Assembly: GCF_026968045.1 (NCBI RefSeq)
Contig: NZ_JAPVBQ010000001.1
Span: 1,067,238-1,131,237 of the forward strand
Length of the DNA: 64,000 bases
Direction of reading: 5' to 3'
From: Modestobacter sp. VKM Ac-2977
GTDB taxonomy: Bacteria; Actinomycetota; Actinomycetes; Mycobacteriales; Geodermatophilaceae
Notes under the pieces: model-generated
Databases searched by the model: none
Told to the model about the DNA's origin: nothing
Seen by the model: the letters and a program-made list of their open reading frames with translations, nothing else
Program-made: the position numbers and the translations under genes
Part shown: piece by piece, positions 7,261 through 15,915 of the stretch
Position numbering within the stretch: the first letter of the stretch is position 1
How the letters are laid out: every line of letters starts with the position of its first letter

Positions 7261-7867
7261 CCCATCAGTGCAAGAGGTGTGTCGGTCATGATCTTGTTTG
7301 TGGGCAGTGGCGCCGGTGGGGCGACTGATGCCGTTCTGCGGCGCGCTCTTGACACTGCTGAGATTGAGACGGTCCGTTGCCTCGCGGCTAGGTCACCGCG
7401 CATGACCGGCATTGGGTTCCCGGAAGAGCGCTGCCCAGTGACATCCAACTCGAGGCGATGGCCGCACGTCACCGCCCCGGGGCCCAGTCCTCGCGGGCGG
7501 TCGTCCCGTGGAGGAACCCTGCCGGACGCGACTCACTGGCTAGCCCCGGGGTCGTAAGCATGACTGCCAGGAAGACGGTAATCTATTCTGTCGTGCAATT
7601 GTCACCGACAGTCAGGAGCCATGACGTCAGCCTGAGTTCTCGCCTCACGCGGTAGTGGCAGCTTGGCGGTCTCATTAACTCGGTAGCATGCGTGCCGTTC
7701 TTTGGTGAAGGCCTGAGCTTGCCCGCAATAGGCCGGAGTGGCGGGCGTGAGGTCGTCGCGGGCGCCATGGCGTTGGCTATTTACGGCGATTGACGACTGA
7801 GGAGAAGTCGCGTGCTTCCTGACTCAGGTGCTGATGATCGATGAGCCCCGCGATGTACCGGCTCGCG
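7261..7867. other. gene-poor stretch of the island
   Basis: I see no convincing gene. Several open frames of 60-110 codons exist in both strands, but none has the third-position G+C bias of the neighbours or a recognisable motif. The part 7560-7720 is noticeably less G+C-rich. An AGGAGCC followed by ATG at 7621 opens a frame of only four codons, which looks like the abandoned start of a lost gene. Confidence 0.5.
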
Positions 7868-8065
7868 TTACGAGGCCCCCTGCGACACGTCGGCGTGGAT
7901 GTTGAGCGGCTGCCGGACGACCAGGCTGCGACCGTCCGGCAGGCTGTCCCGGTTGTCCTCGGGGTGCGAGAAATTCACCGGGCGGGTCTTGCGGGACGGC
8001 GGACGAGGAGCATCTGCTCTGTCCTGCGGTGTTCCCGACTTGGGTTCCTTCCACGGAATGCGCAT
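7868..8065 (-). CDS. small hypothetical protein, 65 aa
   Basis: An ATG at 8065 opens a frame ending at TAA 7868-7870. The C-terminal 35 codons have strong C/G third positions and read NFSHPEDNRDSLPDGRSL then VVRQPLNIHADVSQ, unlike random sequence. The N-terminal 25 residues are basic and proline-rich. It may be a small real gene or the tail of a decayed larger one, since the frame stays open for another 100 codons upstream but with poor codon usage. No function is assigned. Confidence 0.4.
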   Translation of the reverse strand: MRIPWKEPKSGTPQDRADAPRPPSRKTRPVNFSHPEDNRDSLPDGRSLVVRQPLNIHADVSQGAS

Positions 8066-8339
8066 ACCGTCCCGAAGAATGCAGACTGACGCGACAGACA
8101 ATGCGTGTCTATGCCGTGAACGTTCAGTCCTTGCTCCGACGTCGACACCCTCAGAGATGCCCGTAGTGTCACCTTCCGCTCCTGCACTGCACGGTGCCGC
8201 CCGGTGCTCGTTCTGTTGAACGATCGCCACGCCCAGGCCATGAGGTGCCTTTGACTTGGGCATTCCGGCCGAAAAGTCGAGCGAACAACACGGAGCGCGG
8301 GAGTCCTGGCGACGACTACTCGTGTCGGTAGGGGCTCTC

Positions 8340-9785
8340 TTAGTGGTTGTCGCTTGGGTTGTCCTCAGGCTCATCCGCCTCGTCTCCCGGCAACGGGGTG
8401 CCCGCGAGCAATGCGGTCACGTCTGCTTCGTCGGTGGGATCGCGGTACGCCAGGATCGTTAGCGCAGTGTGCGTGAGTGTCGCCAGGTCGGTATCGGGCT
8501 TCGCGTCGAGCATCATCTCCGTGAAGTCAGCGGTGATCTCAGACCGCTCGTCACCGAAACCCGTCGCGACCGTCACGGAGGGCAGGTAGAACGAGTCGTC
8601 CGCGGTTTCGATGAACGCGCCGATGCGCTGCTTCATGTCTTGCGTCGATTCCTGCGCCCCGTACTGGCTTCTGGTCGTGACGCCATTTAGGTCCACCGCC
8701 GTCACGGTGTATGTCTGCAGGCTTGGCAGGAGGTCGTCCCAGCGCGCAGACGTCAGGCTGCGATTCGCGGTCTTCAACTTCTGGGCCTTGTTGGCGAACG
8801 TCAGCCGCCAGTTGCCAACCTCCGCTGACAGGAGGTTGCCGGTCACGGACCATCGGGGCGTGCGGTCGTAGTCCTCGTCGTCGATCGCCTCGGACCGCGC
8901 GCTCACCAGTACACGCTTGGCGCGCCACAGCCCGCTCGCCGCGGAGGCCAGCGGCGTCAGGTCGAGGTCGGCGAACTGGTGCCACATACGCTCGATTTCG
9001 GCTAGGTCAATCAACCGCGCCACCGCCACCCAGAAGTCACGATCGCGGGTCACGCCTTCGAGGCTGAGAAGATACGGCACCAGTTCACGGATCTCGGTCT
9101 CGCTCAGCCGACCTGACAGCAACAGCGCCTCGAGGCTCGGCTCGTCCGCGAGGGCTTGTTCGACGATGCCGAAGACGCGGTTGATGCGGAGCACCGCGTC
9201 CTCGGAGAAGACCGACGAGACGGTCTCGGAGAACGCGTCCAACTCCGCCTGCGTGATCTGCCGGTCACGAGGAAGAACGAGGTTCTCGACGTCGGATCCG
9301 AGGATCGCGCCCTTCGCACTACGTACGATGCTGGACCTCACCAGCCCAAGCACCGGGTCGGGAGTCGCCGTGGTCGGGGTCAGGTCGTCGAGTGCGGCCA
9401 CCGTGGTGACCAACACCCGGCTCTCACGGTGTTCTCTGGCACGGGCGCGGACTCGCTGGGTCTCCTCCTCCGGCTCTTCCGGGGCCAGCGAGAGGTAGAA
9501 CGCCGTGAGGTCGTTCCGGTCGAAGTCCGCCAGGTCGCCGGATGCGCGGCCCGATCGTAACGAGTGCCGCAGGAATACGGGGCGCTCGAACGCCTCCCGC
9601 CCCTTGCCCCACTGCATGATGAGATCGGGCACGTACGAGTGGTTGAAATAGCCGGTGATATCGGTCGTCGCAGTCGGGTCCAGGCTGCGCAATTCCTGCG
9701 CCACGACCTGATGCACCCGGTGCCCTGCCTCCTGAGCATCCGAAGTGTCCAGCGCGGCTGAGATCTGCTCCACGAACGTGCTCAT
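8340..9785 (-). CDS. unrecognised 481-aa partner of a nuclease-like protein
   Basis: The start is ATG 9785 and it overlaps the stop of the upstream nuclease-like gene by four bases (ATGA), so the two are a coupled operon. I do not recognise the family. Residues 46-75 (GYFNHSYVPDLIMQW, then RPVFLRH) look like the PD and following strand of a PD-(D/E)XK fold in which the (D/E)xK strand has lost its acid and lysine. Residues about 100-300 are mostly helical with many acidic pairs. Residues 300-440 are strand-rich (WSVTGNLLSAEVGNWRLTFA and TYTVTAVDLNGVTTR). The C-terminus is very acidic. There is no membrane segment, no P-loop and no signal peptide. A regulatory, sensor or DNA-binding subunit of a two-component restriction-like system is a reasonable guess, no more. 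Base composition is less G+C-rich than the chromosome. Confidence 0.7.
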   Translation of the reverse strand: MSTFVEQISAALDTSDAQEAGHRVHQVVAQELRSLDPTATTDITGYFNHSYVPDLIMQWGKGREAFERPVFLRHSLRSGRASGDLADFDRNDLTAFYLSLAPEEPEEETQRVRARAREHRESRVLVTTVAALDDLTPTTATPDPVLGLVRSSIVRSAKGAILGSDVENLVLPRDRQITQAELDAFSETVSSVFSEDAVLRINRVFGIVEQALADEPSLEALLLSGRLSETEIRELVPYLLSLEGVTRDRDFWVAVARLIDLAEIERMWHQFADLDLTPLASAASGLWRAKRVLVSARSEAIDDEDYDRTPRWSVTGNLLSAEVGNWRLTFANKAQKLKTANRSLTSARWDDLLPSLQTYTVTAVDLNGVTTRSQYGAQESTQDMKQRIGAFIETADDSFYLPSVTVATGFGDERSEITADFTEMMLDAKPDTDLATLTHTALTILAYRDPTDEADVTALLAGTPLPGDEADEPEDNPSDNH

Positions 9786-10369
9786 GCGCGGTACCCCTCT
9801 TTCCGCAGGTGGTACAACGCCAACCCCGCCTCATCTTTGGTCAGCCGGAGATTCACCTGCCGCTGATGCACCAACAGGACCCCAATCCGTTGTGCGACCT
9901 TGGACAATAGGTCGTCATCTATCACCGCTCCATCGAGGAGACTGCCGTACTCCTCAATGCATCCCCGCAGGTGAGTCACACTCAACAACTCGTTCCATTT
10001 CGTCTGGGAGAAGGGGTGGTACGTCACCCACAGGAACTCTCGCTCGGCGTCACCTCCCATCGAGTTGATCGTGTGCACCGTGTTGGCGTACGCGACGGCC
10101 AGGAACTCGCGGTAACCCTCCGCCTGACCACCGACAGTCGTGTACTTCTTGCACTCGACGCTCACCGGACGGGGCCGCTCGTCGGGCGCTCCCACGGTGT
10201 TCCCCTCCAGGTCGAGCGCCTTCTTGGTTCCGTCGGGACACTCACGGGTGCACATGGGCTCGCTGTCCCAGACCGTGTACGAGAACGCGAATCTCGTCGT
10301 GGCCTCTAGCCACTCCTTGATTTCGTGCAGACCCTCGTGCCCGATCCGATGTGCAGTTTCCTTTGCCAC
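9782..10369 (-). CDS. PD-(D/E)XK nuclease-like protein, 195 aa
   Basis: I place the start at GTG 10369 because AGGAGG lies eight bases upstream; the longer frame to 10426 would use TTG without such a site. The protein begins with an amphipathic helix rich in E (GHEGLHEIKEWLEA, residues 10-23). Then come D53 in KALDLEGN and the strand VSVECKKY with E72-C-K74. Helix, acid, ExK is the core pattern of PD-(D/E)XK nucleases such as Mrr-type restriction enzymes. Two cysteines (C40, C44) precede the core and could bind metal. The C-terminal half is helical and ends HLRKEGYRA. It is first in a coupled pair with the 481-aa gene. It probably cuts DNA as part of a defence system; substrate and trigger are unknown. 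Confidence 0.65.
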   Translation of the reverse strand: MAKETAHRIGHEGLHEIKEWLEATTRFAFSYTVWDSEPMCTRECPDGTKKALDLEGNTVGAPDERPRPVSVECKKYTTVGGQAEGYREFLAVAYANTVHTINSMGGDAEREFLWVTYHPFSQTKWNELLSVTHLRGCIEEYGSLLDGAVIDDDLLSKVAQRIGVLLVHQRQVNLRLTKDEAGLALYHLRKEGYRA

Positions 10370-10565
10370 TCGATGCGCCTCCTGGCACTCGACCCTAGCC
10401 GTTGCGCACACCGGCGGCGCGCGCAACGGTCAAGAGTCGCCACGTGACCTCTTCACCGCGATGAGAGGTATCACCAGGCAAGGATCGTTCGTCCGGACGC
10501 CCTCTCGAGTCTCCCGGGTGCTCGGCCAGGCAGACCAGCGTCAACCGAACCTGAAGCAGTCCCGA

Positions 10566-10760
10566 TCAGCGACGTTTGCGTGGCTTGCTGGGCCGTTCGA
10601 TCGCCGAGCCGTAGCCGACAACGTGCCACCAGCCGCAGTAGGGGCAAAGCTGGGCCTCAGCGCCCTTGCGGACTCCGGCGGCAATCGCGCTTGCCTCTGC
10701 ATGCGACTCGATGGCCGCACGGGTTGTTCGGCACCTGACGCTCTTCATGCTGCGCAACAT
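10566..10760 (-). CDS. small CxxC zinc-binding protein, 64 aa
   Basis: A basic 64-aa protein (60 aa if the second methionine at 10748 is used) with a CPYCGWWHVVGYG motif near the end. It is preceded by a helical stretch rich in alanine and histidine and followed by a basic tail (ERPSKPRKRR). Short proteins with CP.CG.WH are frequent in actinobacterial phages and integrative elements. They probably bind zinc; the role is unknown. It lies upstream of the nuclease/partner operon on the same strand, separated by about 200 bp, so co-transcription is possible but not evident. Confidence 0.6.
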   Translation of the reverse strand: MLRSMKSVRCRTTRAAIESHAEASAIAAGVRKGAEAQLCPYCGWWHVVGYGSAIERPSKPRKRR

Positions 10761-10911
10761 AGGGCGCGGATACGACAGCAGCGAGCCTGCCGGCCCATCG
10801 CCGGGGGTCGCCTAGGCCGGGGGCCAGACGATCGCGGCGGAGGCCTACTTGGTGGGCGTGCGGACCACATGGTGCCGGGCTTGGATGTGGAGTCGGTGAC
10901 CTCCCCGTTGG

Positions 10912-11165
10912 GCAGCTGACCCGAAGGCCGCCGCGCAGCGCGACGCCGCCTTCAAGGCCGGCCGGGCCCTGCCGCCGCCGATCTACCCACCGTCATGGCC
11001 AGTGAGGTCCACCACCAGCCCGACGGCACCGTGGCCGCGTCCGCCGGCAGCTTGGTGCCGCAGGGCCGGGTCACCGCCGGCGATCGCACCGGCCGCTTCG
11101 ACGACGTCGTCGGCCGCGGCTTCCTGCTCGCCTCGGCCATCCCGTTCGATGCGTTCACACCGGTG
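10912..11165 (+). pseudogene. remnant of an MhpA-like FAD monooxygenase
   Basis: Two adjacent frames match consecutive parts of the C-terminal region of aromatic flavoprotein monooxygenases. The first is AAAQRDAAFKAGRALPPP (from 10924), the spacer before the thioredoxin-like domain. The second, from 10995, has QPDGTVAASAGSLVPQGRV then TGRFDDVVGRGFLL, the typical PQGRV...GRFDDV.G.GF signature. The frame changes near 10985-10995 and nothing of the FAD-binding domain remains upstream. It is therefore a frameshifted fragment of a once larger gene, brought in or left behind during island assembly. Confidence 0.65.
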
Positions 11166-11243
11166 CGCGTTGTGTCGTCTTTGAGGGGAACCGCCTCTGG
11201 CGGTTCACCTCCGGCGTCGGGACCGTGTCATCCAGGAGCGGCG

Positions 11244-14200
11244 TCACCGCTCCACGCTGTCGAGCTCCTCGTCGATGGATCCAGCCTGTAAGACGACCAG
11301 TTCGTCGATGAGGTCTAGGCACCGTTGCCGGACGACCGGGTCGCTGTGCTGGCTGTGCAGCCGGAGCGCGAGCCGGACGACGTACATCGCGTCAGCCGAC
11401 GCCGCGGAGGCGAGGTCGGCGATTTCGCTGCGGTGTGCGGAGACGAACCGCTCGCACAAGTCGAGCGTCACGGCCGGCAGCGGCCGACGGGTCTCCTCCA
11501 GGAACATCAGCATGCTACTGGCGTCGTCGGCCGCGGCCGGGCTGGCGGCGTACGAGCGCAGCAGGTCTGCATGCTGCTCCAACGAGTGGCCGGTGAGGTG
11601 GTGGAAGGCCCGCTGAGCGGCGTCCCGGACGGGCTGCTCGGTGTCGTTGAACGCCGCCGAGAGCAGGGCGGTGCACCGGCCCCATCGTGTGGCCGAGGGC
11701 AGGTTGTCGGCGGCCACTTCGGTGACGGCTACACGGCTCCCCACGTGGTCACCGGCGAGTAGCGCATCGACCTGGGCGTCGAGCGCAGGATTGCCCAGCG
11801 ATGCGACGGTGAGTAGCCGTGCACCGGCCTGCCGTGCGTCGTCGTCGTCGCTCGAGGTCATCCTGTCCAGCAGCGCGGCCAGGTCGGCGTAGCGGTCGCG
11901 GATGACGGCGTGAAACACGAACAGCTCGACGCCGTTCGTGCCGAGCAGCGCGTCCGGTGCCTCCAAAACCAGGCTGGAGAGCAGGTCCAGAGCGAGATCA
12001 GGATCGAACTGCAGCAGCTGGGCCACGGCAGCGGCTGTTGCCGCGCGGACGCCCCAACTCGGGTCGCCCGCCAACGTGCTGAGTGCGGGACGCAGGACGG
12101 CCAGCCGCGCCGGTTCCGCCGCCAGGAGGGCTCCCACAGCGCGGGCGACGGCGCCGCGGGCGGAGTTCCAGCCGACGCTGTCGATCCGCCTCGCCGTAGG
12201 CGGGTCATCCACGCTCCAGTCGGGATGCTCCTCGGGGTCTACGCCGGTGGCGATGTCTCCGAGCATGGTCAGCAGTTCATCGGGCACCGAACCAGCTGCC
12301 TGGGCGCCGATCAGCTGGGCCACGTCGCGGTCGCTGTCGCCACCACGGGATCGGACGTGCTCCAGCAGGGGGGTGAGTACGTCGATGTCCAGGCGGGAAT
12401 CGACCAGGCCGCGCAGGATGGCATTGACGTAGGCCCCGGGGACCTCATCGGGGATGTCCAGCAGCAGGCGGGCGAACCGCTCCGGGTCCTCTCGGGTCAG
12501 GTCTTCCAGGACCTGCCCCTGGGTCTGCGCATCCCCGATCATCCGGCCGTCGGCGCCGAAAGACGTGGGCCGGATGCCGTGGCGCCGCATGGCCCGAAGC
12601 CACTGGGCGTCGGTCATGTGCCTGGCGCGCTCGGAGGGAATCGGTGGCGGCACCTGCCCCCCGGTGATCCCGCGTGGGGGCGGCACGTCAGTGATGCCGA
12701 ACTTACGCCGCAGCTCCTCCAGCCGACGGTTCACCGCTGCACCACGCCGGGTCGGGTCTAGGGCGTTGAGCAGACCCAGTTCGGTGCGGCCGCGGGCCCG
12801 GAAGCCGTCGATGCTGCGCTCCCGCGGCGTGGCGTAGTACAGGCACGCGTTGCGCAGCTGGTCGAGCACCGGCTCCCGTAGGTGCGGGGTGATCTCCGCG
12901 AGGAGCTGCCGGGACAGCGACGACCGCTCATCGGCGTAGCCGACGGTGAAGGCTCCCGGCGTGGCGAGGAGCCAGGCGGCGGACTGCTCGGCGAAGACCG
13001 TCGGGTTGCCCAAGAAGCCGCGGATCAACAGCACCGCGGACGACTCGTATCGGTCCCCGCTCAGGGCGGCCAGCGGCGGTGCCGCCGCGTCGGGGTCGAG
13101 CCGAGCCAGCTCCGCGAGCGCGGCCCCCAGGGCCTCGAGCAGTGCGTCGCTGAACCGGAGCCGGCTGCCGTAGATCCGCGGGTACCAGACCGCGTCGAGG
13201 GTCAGGAGGTCGTCATCGGTCCACGACGGGCGAGCTGTGGTGCCGATGATCTCCCGGACCGGGGGCAGGACTCGGGCTACGAACTCAGCCGGTGCCGTCT
13301 GGGCCAGCACCGCCACCGCCGACTCCAGGCTGGTGCCGCGGGTGCGCGGCAGGGGACCGGCGTCGTTGAACGGACCGGCGTCGGTGTTGACCGTCACCGC
13401 CTGCGCTCGGCGAAGCGTCGCCTCCACCAGCTCCGCGCCCCAGGCCGGCTGGTGCTGGGCGAGCATCCGGGCCGCATGCCACAGGTCGCTATTCGATGTG
13501 CCGTCGAAGTCGCCGTCAGCGATGGCGGTCAGCAGCTCGGTGAACCACACCCGAGAGGTGTGCAGGTCTGCTCGGCGGAGCAGGGCCCGTCGCTGCGCCC
13601 GCCACTGCTCGGGGGCAAGGCCACTCTTGAGCAGCGCCAGCGCCCGCGTGGAGTGCTCAGGGGCCGCCCCGCTGATCGCCCACCGGGCGCGCTCGGCGAG
13701 GTCGCTGTCGTCCGCGCGGAGCCAGGCCTCCCACTGCCCGACCTCGTCGAGGACCGGGAACCAGCCAGGATTGCGACGCAGTACTTGCCACAGCCGGGCT
13801 TGCAGCGGGGAGGCCTCGGTGGCGGTGAGCGGCGCGATCAGCTGCCACTCCTCGATGCTTGGGTCCGCCACGGTCTCCAGCAGGGACAGCGCGAGCGCCT
13901 TGAGGTGAAGACGCACGTCCGGGGCGCCGAGCATCCAGCCGAGATCGGCAAGGTAGGTCCGGCGATCGCTGCTGCGTTGGTAGGTGAGGATCTGGCGCAC
14001 CTGGGCGCGGCGGAACAGGTCCTGCTCGCCGGAGACGAGCAGGTCCCGCAGCGTCCGGCCGTCGGCGATGAAGGTACGGGCGAAGCAGTAGTCGAAGAAG
14101 GTCTCGTGGACGAAGGTCACCTGCCGGGCGGTCACCTCGAGGACGCCTTCGGAGGCCATCACGTTCAGCTGTTGGTCGAACGCGTCGAGCCGCGGCCGTG

Positions 14201-15719
14201 GTGCGGTGAGCTGCTGCTGGTTGCTCATGATGGTGACCAGCACGTCGATGACGTCCAGCCACTCATCGACGCCGTTCCGGGCGTCGCGGCAGGCGGCGCG
14301 CTTCACCTCCCAGAAGGCGTCGTACAGGTCGGTGAGGCTGCGGGCCTGGTCGACCTCGGAGACGCCCTTCTGTGCCAGATCCACATAGACGGCGAGGTTG
14401 ATGGGCACGGTGAGCAGATGGCGCAGCGGGCCGGCCGAAGGCGCTTCCAACCCGGCCAGCGCGAACGCGGTGTTGACCTGCGCCGCGGTGAGCTCGGCGA
14501 CGTCAAGGGGCAAGACCTCTGGGGTCGCGGCGAGCGTGCGCAGCTCGCGGTCGTTATCGAGGTCGAACCTTCGACAGGCCAGCAGGATGCGCAGATTCGG
14601 ATGGCTGTCGGCCTCGGTGAGCAGCTGTCCCAAGAGCTCGATGCGGTCCGGGTGCCGACCCGAGATCTTGCTCAGCGCGTCGAGCTGGTCTATGACCAGC
14701 AACGCGGGGCCGCCCCGGGCCAGGCCGGCGAGTACCGTCACCGGGGAGTCGGGTAGGTCCAGCTGCTGGCCGAGCTGCGGCGGCGTGCGGGCGTCGGACC
14801 ACCGGTCGGCGGACAGCACCAGGACCGGCCAGCCGAGGTCGCGGGCGCCGGCCGTGACTTGCCCGGTGACGACGCTCTTCCCACAGCCGGCGCCGCCGGC
14901 GACAAGCACCCGACCGCCAGCGCGCAGATGTGACAGGGCCTGGTCTGCCTCCTTGCGAGGCAGCTCATGCCCGCCGACGTGCGACCGGCGCAGCCGGGCC
15001 AGGTAGTTGATGGTGATGCTCTCGACCGTCGCGACGAGGCGGGCATCCTGGTCGAGGTTGCGTGCGGTGATGCCTTCGGGCGTCAGCACCTCCCATACGT
15101 CCGCCGAGGTCAGCACCCGGTGGACCGAGTCGTCGGCCAGCTGCGCCAACAGTGCCGCCGCGACGGTGGGGCTGCCCGTCACCGCGACCTTGAGCCGGTC
15201 GAGCACCCACTGCCCGAGCTGCTTCTCGTCGATGGTTCGGACGTTCACCAGGTGCAGAGCCCGGTAGACCTCTTCCTCACTCGGGTTGGACCACGCCCGA
15301 CGCAGCCGCTTGAAGTGATCAGCCGGGTCCTTCGCCTTGAGGAACTCGGTGTGGAACTCCTGCCAGTCGGCGGCGTCGATCGCGCGCTCGGTCAGCTCGT
15401 GGAGCTCGGTGGCGCCGGTGCCGCTGACGAAGACGCACTGATCGCCCTTCTTGAGCTTCGCCCACCAGGGTTGGAGGATGCCGTCGTTGGCCATCGCGTT
15501 GACGGTCCACGGGCCGGCTGCCCGTTGGCGCTTGGCCTGATGCCACTGGGCTTGGCCGTCGGCAACCAGCCGGAACTCCGCTCCGACGCCGTCTTCGCCG
15601 GGAACTTCGATGCGCAACGACTCGGCGCGGCCGGTGAGCAACTCGATGAGCACCCAGATGGTCCAGCGACGCTCGAAGCTGTTGCCCGCCTTGTCCGACG
15701 GGCCACCAGCAAGCGGCAT
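11244..15719 (-). CDS. Avs-like STAND NTPase with N-terminal nuclease-like domain, 1491 aa
   Basis: Residues 10-70 look like a Cap4-type PD-(D/E)XK domain: NSFERRWTIWVLIELL, E38, D43 and Q61-x-K63 in WHQAKR. A linker leads to a STAND/NACHT-like ATPase with P-loop GGAGCGKS (275-282), Walker B LVIDQLDA (341-348) and a sensor arginine block LLACRRF (379-385). A winged-helix-like part ending FVHETFFDYCFAR follows. From about residue 600 to the end the protein is alpha-helical with HEAT/ARM-like repeats (for example PSWGVRAATAAAVAQLLQF). Effector, STAND core and helical sensor is the layout of Avs/bNLR antiphage proteins, which oligomerise on sensing a phage protein and then cut DNA. Start ATG 15719 follows GAAGAGG. 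The gene is unbroken. The exact family is not certain. Confidence 0.8.
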   Translation of the reverse strand: MPLAGGPSDKAGNSFERRWTIWVLIELLTGRAESLRIEVPGEDGVGAEFRLVADGQAQWHQAKRQRAAGPWTVNAMANDGILQPWWAKLKKGDQCVFVSGTGATELHELTERAIDAADWQEFHTEFLKAKDPADHFKRLRRAWSNPSEEEVYRALHLVNVRTIDEKQLGQWVLDRLKVAVTGSPTVAAALLAQLADDSVHRVLTSADVWEVLTPEGITARNLDQDARLVATVESITINYLARLRRSHVGGHELPRKEADQALSHLRAGGRVLVAGGAGCGKSVVTGQVTAGARDLGWPVLVLSADRWSDARTPPQLGQQLDLPDSPVTVLAGLARGGPALLVIDQLDALSKISGRHPDRIELLGQLLTEADSHPNLRILLACRRFDLDNDRELRTLAATPEVLPLDVAELTAAQVNTAFALAGLEAPSAGPLRHLLTVPINLAVYVDLAQKGVSEVDQARSLTDLYDAFWEVKRAACRDARNGVDEWLDVIDVLVTIMSNQQQLTAPRPRLDAFDQQLNVMASEGVLEVTARQVTFVHETFFDYCFARTFIADGRTLRDLLVSGEQDLFRRAQVRQILTYQRSSDRRTYLADLGWMLGAPDVRLHLKALALSLLETVADPSIEEWQLIAPLTATEASPLQARLWQVLRRNPGWFPVLDEVGQWEAWLRADDSDLAERARWAISGAAPEHSTRALALLKSGLAPEQWRAQRRALLRRADLHTSRVWFTELLTAIADGDFDGTSNSDLWHAARMLAQHQPAWGAELVEATLRRAQAVTVNTDAGPFNDAGPLPRTRGTSLESAVAVLAQTAPAEFVARVLPPVREIIGTTARPSWTDDDLLTLDAVWYPRIYGSRLRFSDALLEALGAALAELARLDPDAAAPPLAALSGDRYESSAVLLIRGFLGNPTVFAEQSAAWLLATPGAFTVGYADERSSLSRQLLAEITPHLREPVLDQLRNACLYYATPRERSIDGFRARGRTELGLLNALDPTRRGAAVNRRLEELRRKFGITDVPPPRGITGGQVPPPIPSERARHMTDAQWLRAMRRHGIRPTSFGADGRMIGDAQTQGQVLEDLTREDPERFARLLLDIPDEVPGAYVNAILRGLVDSRLDIDVLTPLLEHVRSRGGDSDRDVAQLIGAQAAGSVPDELLTMLGDIATGVDPEEHPDWSVDDPPTARRIDSVGWNSARGAVARAVGALLAAEPARLAVLRPALSTLAGDPSWGVRAATAAAVAQLLQFDPDLALDLLSSLVLEAPDALLGTNGVELFVFHAVIRDRYADLAALLDRMTSSDDDDARQAGARLLTVASLGNPALDAQVDALLAGDHVGSRVAVTEVAADNLPSATRWGRCTALLSAAFNDTEQPVRDAAQRAFHHLTGHSLEQHADLLRSYAASPAAADDASSMLMFLEETRRPLPAVTLDLCERFVSAHRSEIADLASAASADAMYVVRLALRLHSQHSDPVVRQRCLDLIDELVVLQAGSIDEELDSVER

Positions 15720-15915
15720 GACACCTCTTCTCGGGAATCGAGATCATGTTACGGCGGTGCTGGGCATCCCCACCTCTTGTGTCCGCGGCCTGAGCCCGGG
15801 GCCTGTACCTCGGCTGCGTCGCGGGCGCTCTGGGGGTTGCTGATCATCGCCGGAGCTCTCCCGGCTGAGGGCCGCTCCCAAGTTGGGGGGCCACGGCTCG
15901 GTCGGAACGGTTCGC

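Noticed and set aside
5823-7277. CCTCTTG/CAAGAGG near both sides of the IS110 element as terminal inverted repeats
   Set aside because: Only seven bases match, and IS110-group elements normally lack terminal inverted repeats.
7261-7867. Several short open frames on both strands
   Set aside because: None has codon bias, a ribosome-binding site or recognisable motif.
12882-14756. Plus-strand open frame of more than 600 codons opposite the STAND NTPase
   Set aside because: Arginine/glycine-rich antisense translation with no motif; the minus strand has intact P-loop and Walker B.
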